Notes under the pieces: model-generated
What the model was told of the DNA's origin: nothing
The model's input: the letters and a program-made list of their open reading frames with translations, nothing else
Database searches by the model: none
In this document: positions 51,995-64,000 of the stretch, one piece after another
Layout: every line of letters begins with the position of its first letter
How positions within the stretch are numbered: the stretch's first letter is position 1
Assembly: GCA_963931865.1 (NCBI GenBank)
Contig: OZ007509.1
Span: forward strand, 5,252,947-5,316,946
DNA: 64,000 bases
Source of the DNA: Axinella damicornis
Taxonomy: Eukaryota; Porifera; Demospongiae; Axinellida; Axinellidae
Direction of reading: 5' to 3'
Program-made: the position numbers and the translations under genes

Positions 51995-54024
51995 CTTCAC
52001 TTTGCAGTAAAATCCACCTGCTATATCTGTTCCTACATAATTATACACAAACGGGAAGTGTACAATAAAACTTCCTACAACTGTACACAGTGCAAGTACT
52101 TTACTGCTGTACACTTACTGTATACAGTACTGTACAGTACTGTAGTGTACTGTACTGGACACTACAGTACTATGCAGTAAACTGCACAGTACTAAAGTAC
52201 AGTAAAGGCAGTCAGAAGTTACAAGTCAGAGGACAAGAACAAGAGCAACCATATCGATTGTATTATCCTGATCACATGATACCAGTAATTTATTATTCCA
52301 TATTAACTAGGAAGTGGATATTGGTCTGGCAGCAAGTGCATACTTCAAGTAGTATATCACTGACACACATGCAGGCCCTGGCCATATATATAACCTAGCC
52401 TAACCATTACCATTGTGATGTTTACCTCAGTTGCGGTTCATAGTCATAGGATCCATCTGGTGATCATGCATGACCTGTTTGTAGCCACCGGTATGAGTCA
52501 CAACCAGTGCATTGTACTGTCAAAACCTTGCACCCCATGACTTGCTTTCGGCTGTGAGTTGTGCTTATCACAAGGACTATACAATCATACTCAACAATGT
52601 ATGTTTTAAAGTTCACCACTGTGGAAACTTCAGTGGAAACTACATTGCTGAACTGACAAAATTTGTCATCCCATGACTTGCTTGCAGTTGTGAGTTGTGA
52701 GTATTGCAATAACAGTGTAATGGGTATGATCAGTAGATGCATCCCGTGACTATATGAGCTGCAACTGAGGTGACCAAAAGGTGTTTTTGCAGTGTTGCCC
52801 TGCTTCCTGCCAGACCAATAACCACTTTGTATTAACTACGATTCCAGAATCACATATGCCACACCCTAAGGTTAAGCTTGTTCTAGCTACTATAATCAGC
52901 AAAGCTGTATACCATTACTGAACACCCCCAGGTAAGGTTTATGTTAGCAAGGTATGTCCTCCCTTGCATGTATTCTAGGATACTACGAGTGATACGAGCC
53001 TCTCAGTGACTTCCTATAATGGGGCAATGGGATGATACGGCTCATGTCGTACTTCTCTGAAGGCAGAAAGCATTTCTATGTACAGGCCTACTATACTTTT
53101 GTAGTCATATCCATAACTATAAATAAATACATGGACCAATCATGCAGGTTCTGCTCAAGCAGGAGTTATTGATCAGTTGAAAATGAAAATTGCTTGTCCT
53201 TGGGCTAGCTACACCATCAGATCTAAATCCCAGACCACTAGTCAACATCTGGAGTCAGTTGTTAATGCAGTTCATGCGAACTGTAAGCTACATTTGAATG
53301 TCCACTCCTTGAGGTTGTGGATGAAGATCAGCATGGAAATTTGGATGAGAAGAATGCAGTGCATGGGCTATCAATGCATCCAGACAAGTGTTATCCATGC
53401 ACTGTTTCTTATAATTATGTGGCTTCCCATTTAAAGCGAAGTGCAGAGAGAGGCTCAGTAATTAATACTCTAAATATGTGGGTATCTAGTGCAAAAAACC
53501 TCTGTCCATTAAGTTAGTACTTTTCTGGGTTACGGTATACTCAGGACAATGAAATTACAACATTGGGAGAAACAACTTGTGTTTGCTCCTAAACTTTTGG
53601 GATCAGAGTTTGCTCTTTTTGTCATGGAATAAAATGGATTCATCTTTTGTTATATTGTGGTAGCCTTATTCCCAGGTTCTCCCACGCGCGAACAAAAATT
53701 TGCGACGAAAAGCTGGGCAATGGCCTGGGAACGAGGCTAATATTGTGGGTTGCGGTTGGATTCCATAAAACTACCAAACTATTCTGGTATCAAACTAGAG
53801 AAAGTTATTAATAATTATTATTGGTATATTCGGACGCGCTAGGGCGAAAGTTGTACAATTGCAGAAGTGGGCGTGACCTTCCGTCAATAGCACATCCATC
53901 TCACTGTGCGTTGCAAGTTTGGTGTTGCTGTCGTGTTTGGCTCTGGAGTTGTATTAATTATACAGGCATGCTATGATTATGCACTGCTCCTGCAATACGC
54001 ATAATGTATAAAAATGATAGCTGT
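51995..54024. other. intergenic region between receptors E and F
   Basis: A low-complexity GTACTGTA-rich stretch (52090-52205); a flank block shared with 18.7 and 57.4 kb (52420-52870); a short palindromic TAGCCTNRTTCCCAGG element at 53667-53742. No gene seen. Confidence 0.45.
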
Positions 54025-57059
<3,035 letters not shown>

Positions 57060-60000
57060 TTTGCAGTAAAATTCACCTGCTGTATATCTGTTCCTACATA
57101 TACACAAAGAGGAAGTGTGAGGGAAAAAACACCACGTCTTCCTCCAACTATACTGTAGTGTACTGTACAATGTACACTAGCTACTGTACTTGTTTTCAAA
57201 ATGACTGAAGTTGTAATCATCACTGTGGAGATGTACAAGCACCTTTACAGTGATACCAGTATTAACTAGGAGGTGGATATTGGTCCCGCAGGAAGTACAT
57301 ACCTCAAGTATAGGTAACCCTAACCATTAGCTCACCTTGAAACACCATAGCCTCGTTCCCAGGCTCTCCCACGTGCGATGAAAAGCTGGGCGGGGCCTGG
57401 GAACAAGGCTAGAAACACCATGTTAACTTTGAAAATCATATTCATTATGACCTGTTTGTAGCCACAACCACCACAATTACATACAATGTATTGTTTCTGC
57501 AGTGCACTGTACTGTCAAAACCTTGCAACAGACTTGCTTGCAGCTGTGAGTTGTGATTATCACAGTACTCTATGTACGCGGGTGTTGGATGGAGACAGCT
57601 GGAATCCTCTAGCCTGTGCTGCTATATGTAGACTTGCTTCTACTCCTCTGCCACGAGCCCAGTGGCTTAGTGGTAAGAGCATCTGACTAGTATTCTGGGT
57701 TCGAATTCCTGCTGGTTCCAGAATTATTTCTGTGGATTATTCTCCCTCTCCTTACATTGAATAGTCTATAGCCTCGTTCCCAGGCCCACGTGGGAGGAGA
57801 CAAAAGCGGCCTGGTATCCACTGCTTGCGCATGGGCGAGCATAAAACATGGGAATTCATGTTCGTTTGTAAATGGTTGGTAAAATTGATACGTATACAAG
57901 GCGAGGCTAAGTACTCTACAACGTATGCTTTGAAAGTTCATCCATGAAGATTCCATGTAGATTCCAAAACTAAAACTATTTGTCATCCTATGAATTGTTT
58001 GCAGTTATGTGTTTTGAGTATTGCAAAGTCGACATATGGAATGGTTATGATCAGCAGATGCATCCCGTGATTATAATAAAAATTATGCAACTGAGGTGAC
58101 CAATTTGTTTTTGCACTTCCTGCCAGACCAATAACCACTTCGTATAACTATGGTCACATACAATCATGTATGACATACCCTAAGATAAAGCTTGCTCTAC
58201 CAACTGTAATCAGCGAAGTTGTATGCCATTACTGAACATCGATTACTGGTGCATATCATCCCCAGGTAAGATTTATGTTTGCAATGTGTGTCCTCCTTCG
58301 TTTTCTAGAAATCATAGGAGCCACATCGACTTCCTAAAGATGATACGGCTCATGCCATACTTCTCTGAAGGCAGGACTATGATAGGCCATACTACTTTTA
58401 TATGTAGTCATATCCGTATCTAGGAAATACATGGACCAGTTTGAGTAGGAGCCGGTAATTGATGGACGAACCTTGCTTGTCCTCGGGTTACACCCACAGT
58501 ACTAATTATTGAGTAAACTTCAGTGGCAACCCACAGCATTCTTTGAATTAGCAGGGGAAGGATACTAATTCCCTTGAAAAGAATTCAGTGAGACCTGATA
58601 CTTGCAAAGTCTTGCATCATACTTGAGTAAACTTCAGTAGGTAGATAACCATTGCATACAATTTGAATTAGCAATAGTAGGATGGTCATGCAACTGTCCT
58701 AACAATTACTTCACTTAAAGAACAATTTGTTTTCGTAGTGGCATGGCATTGGGATGAGAAGACGGATGCATTCTTCTAGTCAGCTATCAAGCAGATATCC
58801 AGACAAGTGTCATCTGCTCTTTCGGAAGTATTTATGTGGCTTCCAATTTAAAGCTAAGTGCAAGGAGAGGAAAAACCTGTATTAATGTATGACGCCTAGT
58901 ATTCCCCATATAAGTTCTTATGGGCTTACGGGAGCTCATGACGGCTTTTGCAGTCATTGGTTGGTAATACTCTAAAATATATTTTTATACCTAGTGCAAA
59001 ATGAATTGCAGTAGTACTTCACTAGATACACCTGCACCCTCTGGCCTCTTTTGTAGACAATTAGCTACAACATTGGGAGAAGCAACTTGTTTTTGCTCCC
59101 AGGGACTGCACTCCCCCCTTTATTTTCTACCTTTCTGTTTACGATTCAAATGCCTCCCCCTCTACCCACTGGTCTCGCGGCCCGGACGTTCGCGGGGCGC
59201 GCGAACCTCTGGGATTGGAAACGGGAAGTTGGCTTGCCAAGTAACGAAGCTACCAATACAATTCTTACCTATTTATTGCGGCTGCATGCAGCACACCTCT
59301 GGATCCTCTGTAGTCACTCGGTACCAGACCCAACTCGCACGCGGAAGTAGGGTTGGGTCTGGTACCGAGACTAGACCAAAGGCAAAACCATAATTGCACC
59401 ACGAACAGGGTTCAGCTGAGTTCGGCGCGGTTGTTTGACCGCTGCACTGTGGTCCAGCGTTGCGGATGTAGTGGTCACCAGGTGTATGATGTGTATGCAG
59501 TGTTTGAGTTTCTGGTTTTGCATGTTTGTTCCCTTTTGTATGTAGGTGAACCTATAGCCTTAGAATCACCTGCATACATAACAAACATGCTAAGGTGATG
59601 TCTTTTGGCGTGTAATTATTTGTCCAATCACCCTGCGCACTATTGAAAATGGATTTACAGTGTACTTTGCTTAGATTGATGTTAAAAGGAAACATTTTCA
59701 TGTTTGCTTTCTGTTTTCAAAGAAATGTCAGATATGGTTTGGTTTTCCCTTTCCCGGAAAAGCAACATCAAACTCAGAATGCCATTCATTCTACAGCAGA
59801 AAGAGCAAGCTCTGATCCCAAGTGAAGGGAATGCCAAGGTTGCTTTTACCAAAATGCTTTTCCTGACAATTGAAGTGAATTAGACTCTGAATTCTTGTTT
59901 CTCTCCAGAACCTAGCTAGTTAAATTAATATTTTCCAAACAACAAAACACACAGCTGGTTGACTGTGAGTGCGGGGTCGTGATAGGGATACCCCACCTTG

Positions 60001-61140
60001 AGACCTAGTCTCGTTCCCAGACCCCCCTCGGAAAAATCGGGGTCTGGGAACGAGACTACTTGAGACCAACATGACGCAATCGGTTTTGTCCGTCTGTCTG
60101 TCAGTCGTCTGTCGCCCGCAAAAAATTGAAATCTCGCCACATAGACCCTCAAAAAACATCCAAATGGAGTCAAACAATAGCAAATAGCAAAAAACTGCTC
60201 TATGTGTACCTGACTGAAGTCAAGGCGCTCCGTTTCGCTGTATTATTTCCTACTTTTCATAACTATTCATAACATTGGCTCCACCTCTTCGTGACCTCAG
60301 AGTCCCATCAAGAACAAGACACGCAGTGCATTTGGAAACTTCATGCTTCGAGATGACCGCTAGGAAACTGTTTTCTCACGATCTATGTACTTCACAGACA
60401 TCGTGGCTATTGTTTCGGCTGTTTTTCCAGCTATTTCCTATTATTCGTAACATTTGGCCCCACCTCTCCAGCTTCACAATATTTATATATACGGTAAGCG
60501 GTCACTCCCACACCTTGGATATGGCCATACACGAAAACAGTATACGCGATAGCCGCCTCGGCAGAGATGTCACGTCGATTGTAGCTGCACTGCATGCATC
60601 CTGGCATGTAGCTAGACGTTCAGCGCGGGGTATGTGTTCTATGAACACCTCTAGTTGTAAGCAAGGAAACAAATATTCAGAATCTGATTCACATTCTTCA
60701 TTTGAGTTCATGTTGTCAAAAAACTTTAAAAAAAGTAGGTTTGTCTCTTGTATTGTCTTTTGAAGCCTTACCCATTCATGACCGAAAGAGCATCCGAGTG
60801 TGAAGGGGATCTCATGGTTGCTTCTATAGCTACCAAAAGTTTACCTTGTCCTTGAAAAGGAGTTTTCTGATGTTGCTTTAATTCCCCAGGTGGGGGTGGG
60901 GCCATGGGAATGAGGCTACATCGTGGATTGTGGTTGTATTTGCGATAGCAAGTAGAGTCAATAGTCATACTATCCAAATGCACAGTGCAGATGTTGACAT
61001 ACACACAATGCAATCAGATATAATTGTTCAATTATACAAACACACGTGCTAACCATGAACAAACTATGCAATGACATATAAAAATAAATGTAGTGACAGT
61101 AGTGTTCACAGTTCATGTTAATATTACTGTATACTGCTTG
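57060..61140. repeat. receptor F upstream flank, duplicate of 17.8-21.5 kb
   Basis: Contains short TAGCCTCGTTCCCAGG palindromes (57351-57413, 57770, 60006-60057), the second tRNA-like SINE head (57655-57725, with a deletion in the anticodon arm), the duplicated flank blocks up to about 59990, a Helitron2-like copy (about 60070-60655) and a spacer matching 21.3 kb. ORFs are not conserved between the two copies. Confidence 0.65.
60070..60655 (+). mobile_element. Helitron2/HINE-like element, 5'-truncated copy
   Basis: Same interior as 48766-49860 without the nested hAT-like element. It ends CAGCGCGGGGTATGTGTTCTATGAACACCTCTAGT, with a perfect 6-bp-stem hairpin (60634-60648). The TACCCC start is missing. 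An ORF starting MAPPLRDLRVPSRTRHAVHL is shared with the other copy but carries no motif. Confidence 0.65.
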
Positions 61141-63655
61141 TTATGAGGCAGGTGGTTCCAGGGTAGCATATGGGTGAGATATGTCTGGCTCAGCGTATTG
61201 TCTCCCACCAGAAGCCATGGCCACAATGACTTCATAGCCTTGTGGTGGATAATTCGGGATCTGCCTCCGTGGCTCTGGTTTTGCATATAGATGGTTGCCA
61301 ACTGACCCAACGTCACTTGCATCTCTGTTACGAGTGAGTGTAACTGGGAATTCATACGGCTGTGGTTCCTGACGGTTCCAGTCCTGGGTGTTACTTGTCT
61401 GCTCCAATGTTGCATACTGATGCCCTGTGGACTGGAGTGTGGCATACTCTCTGTCCTCGTCTGGACTGCCCAGTTCTAAATGAGAGGACACACTAGGGTG
61501 TGTCCCATGAGGCCCATCACCGTTCCTATATGTAAACACTCTTGCAGTCTCAGTTGTGTGTGGTGAGCGAGTATTCTTTCCAGAGGTGGGAATGGTATAA
61601 AGGGGGTTCATGAGAAGGTGTTCAGGTTCGTTAGTGTCTCCTGGTCCATTTGCCTTTGAGTCACTGCTAGTACCATATGTGGGATTTTCCAACGTCCGCA
61701 TAGCCTCTTTTGAAGAATTCTCAGAACTATATTCATGGAAACATGTATAGATGGGGGGGAATGGAGCATAGAGTAATGCAGGAGCACTGTTAAAATAGGA
61801 TGCTCCAAAACACACTTGGGGCACTCAGCTCTCCCGGTTATTAAAGGAATATGAAAGTAATAACCAGGAGAGCTAATTAAGTGCTCCAAGGGTACCCCGT
61901 TTATAACAGTGAGGGTGCTGGTAATTGTATTGCAACTCAGGCCTGTGTAGAGGAAATGGTTGCATGTTTGTGTGCTTATAGTCTAGTGGGTTCTACCTCC
62001 AGTGAACTTCCTGCTTGTGCTTCCTGGGCCTCTCCCTCCTCTTCCTCAGTGCAATAATAACAAGGATCACCACAGTAGCAATAATCAACACTACTATCAG
62101 AGCACCCACAGCTCCCAGGATGGCAGCTATGAGGGAGGAAGGGCTGGTAGTGTTTCCCGTCAGGTTGGTCACAGGGTCTGCCACAGTGCTTGAGGAGGGG
62201 GAAGGAGAGGAGGGGCTGTTGGGGTCCCCAGTGTCTCTCGCTGAGGTTGTGGTAACCACCACAGTACTTGCTCTGGCTGCTAATGGTGCATGTGGTAACC
62301 ATCACAGTCAGTTGTGGAGGGAAGTGAAGCAGTGGGTATCAATACATTACAAAGTGAAATGTGGATATTGTCTCCCTACCTGTTACAGTAGAGGAAGCAG
62401 TGGGACTTGGTTCTGTCAGAGAGTTGGTCGGTAATGGAAATCTAGAAGACTGCACGATGGCTGAAATATCTGCAGCACAGCCAATGATTGAGTGTTATGA
62501 ACATCACTATAGGTCATTAAACTAGAGGAAAGCACAGGATTGTGGGGTGAGCCTGCATGAGCGAGTGCATGTGCAGTATTTGCATGCACATGACCATCAT
62601 CAGAATGCGACTGAACATAACACAAACTCACGACACAGAATACCGATCCCACCCGACTAGTACAAACACAAGCACAACATGAGAACATGTATATGAGGCT
62701 ACATAGCCGAAGCATGCAGTCTAGCAGGATATCACTGAGACTGAAATATGAGTCAGGACTCTAGCTGAAGCAGTCTAGCAGGCACATCACACATATACAT
62801 GCATGCTGCACACTGGTCGGGCCGATGTAGATACAAATGGCATCAACAGATGAAAGCACTCGACAATTGGCACACCGCATGGCAGCAAAGATGCCGTATT
62901 TGCTGTCATGCAGTACACTAATCGTGGTAGACATTGAATTTGAAGAGGCAGGTCCGTGAACGGTCTCTGTCCTTGTTGTGACCAGCAAAGAACAGAGAGC
63001 GGTCTCTGTCCTGTGTCTCCAACTTGATGAGCACTTTTTAATTCAATCATGTTTGCCATGGCACAAGAAATATTTCCGGAAGTACATGTGTTCTGACGGT
63101 AAGACCATACACACAGACAGACACGGCTCACATCCTACTCAGCTGCATGAGGCTCACTCAGGCTCGCCCCTATCAGAGTGGACAACAAGCAGTACTCACT
63201 TTCACAGAGTACACCTGCATACCCGCAATTTATACTGGCTGAAGTGAGCTGTAGAGACTGACAATCAATCAGCCTGGATTCTGTCCCCCTACAAGCTGCA
63301 TTATCATAATAAGCTACTACTCCTCCTCCTCCGAAAATACTCCTGCCCTCTGACCTGGCATTGGCTGTGTGCATGCAACAAAAGGAGAATGAGGATTTAC
63401 AGTCATTCATTATAGTCATGGCTGGGGGCCCTATTATCACCGTCAAATTTAGTTGCTTGCATGAGTACCTACCATGTGGTAGTCCAAGTTCCCTGCACAC
63501 AACTTCAGCATCCTGGTCGTCCCAGTTGGTGTCACACACTTTTGTTCTGAATCCACCCACACGTGGTGAACTACAGATCTCCACTTGTCCCATGACAAAC
63601 TCTTCACTTGACTGATTATTAAACAGTCGAGCATCACCTTCACTGCATTGTGGGT
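61141..63655 (-). CDS. Receptor G: SRCR receptor with long Tyr-rich tail, 5' part beyond window
   Basis: Exons seen: 63473-63655 and 63200-63364 (one SRCR domain of the SRCR2 type: GDARLFNNQ, VVCRELGLPHG; NARSEGRSIFGGGGVVAYYD, GYAGVLC), 62380-62469 (stalk), 61997-62177 (TM, then RKRRERPRKHKQE), and a tail exon from 61141 to 61726 or 61786 (both acceptors fit the phase). The tail of about 195-215 residues has PTYGTS, NPLYTIP, EYATLQ, QYATLE, PYEFP, LYAKPE, GYEVI, QYAEP and ends HPYATLEPPAS. PYATLEP is shared with receptor A. A repeat block (about 62535-63175) sits in the SRCR-stalk intron. Signal peptide and any SRCR1 should lie right of 64000. Confidence 0.82.
62535..63175. repeat. interspersed repeat in a receptor G intron
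   Basis: Ends share GTGGGGYGAGCCTG with 31.1 kb and CTCAGGCTCGCCCC with 37.08 and 37.43 kb. The inside has no convincing ORF. Presumably a transposon of unknown class. Confidence 0.5.
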
Positions 63656-63963
63656 CTGTGATGTAATATAGCAGTTTATACTGTACTATAATAGTGCTCC
63701 AGGGTTTCAAGTTTTTAAGGGGGGGGGGACAAGACATTATCAAGAGAGAATGGTCGAACTAGAAGTTGCCTGTATACTACATTGCCTCCTATATCAGGAA
63801 GACTGTGTACTCATATGCCACTGCATTCTGTAGTGATCTCAAAACGGTACCTACAGTCACTTGAATCTTTACTGCCCCCTCTTGAATGACACCCAAGAAG
63901 TATTATGTATGCAAAGCTATTCATGCCTTCCCCCCCTTACCTCACCGCGCTACGATTCCGCCG

Positions 63964-64000
<37 letters not shown>
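63656..64000. other. right edge: receptor G intron and homopolymer end
   Basis: No further exon is seen. A G10 run lies at about 63720 and an almost pure C run of about 38 bases closes the window (63962-64000), which may be a contig end. Confidence 0.6.

Noticed and set aside
57655..57725. Functional tRNA gene
   Set aside because: The acceptor stem does not pair and the anticodon arm is deleted in this copy.

Overview
The window is nuclear DNA of an animal. Genes are split by GT-AG introns, many under 200 bp. Microsatellites are frequent, and there are remnants of LINE, Ty3/gypsy, P-like, MULE-like, hAT-like, piggyBac-like and Helitron2-like transposons. The mix of an MRP4-type ABC transporter with a tandem family of SRCR-domain membrane receptors fits an early-branching metazoan. 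A demosponge is my best guess from gene content alone; no rRNA or mitochondrial marker is present to prove it.

Layout. 1-8077 (+): the 3' two thirds of an ABCC4/MRP4-like exporter gene in 18 exons, ending in a PDZ-ligand-like ETAV. From 8451 to the right end the minus strand carries a cluster of SRCR receptor genes: receptor A (8451-10986, intact), C (15026-17806, intact), E (47673-51994, broken), F (54025-57059, intact) and G (61141-63655, its 5' part lying beyond the window). Between them lie partial copies: a tail exon at 11781, a tail plus signal-peptide chimera at 21.5-21.95 kb, a truncated receptor at 22.7-23.4 kb, a tail fragment at 24.2 kb and a lone stalk exon at 31.8 kb. Receptors C and F share one architecture: signal peptide, two SRCR domains of two exons each, two Ser/Thr/Pro stalk exons, one TM exon and one short Tyr-bearing tail exon. 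Nearly all ectodomain exons are phase 1-1, which permits exon shuffling. Receptors A and G carry long tails with YATL, YEEI and NPxY-type motifs, suggesting tyrosine-phosphorylation signalling.

The middle (24-47 kb) is transposon-rich: a degenerate Ty3/gypsy element (29.5-30.9 kb), an Ig-domain exon pair (32.9-33.3 kb), a nearly intact LINE (33.76-37.04 kb) interrupted by a MITE, a 5.5-kb DNA transposon with 21-bp terminal inverted repeats holding two convergent multi-exon genes (38949-44440; P-element-like transposase plus a companion protein), a MULE-like foldback element with a 9-bp target duplication (44873-45542) and a 178-bp tandem repeat.

The most interesting signals are: (1) the SRCR receptor array with shuffling phase-1 exons, short variable loops and signalling tails; (2) the two-gene P-like transposon; (3) a Helitron2/HINE-like insertion precisely splitting the TM exon of receptor E without target duplication, itself carrying a hAT-like insertion; (4) a 6-7 kb segmental duplication (about 15.0-21.9 kb versus 54.0-61.7 kb). 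All exon coordinates were derived by hand from splice-site phase and paralogue comparison; no alignment or database search was run.
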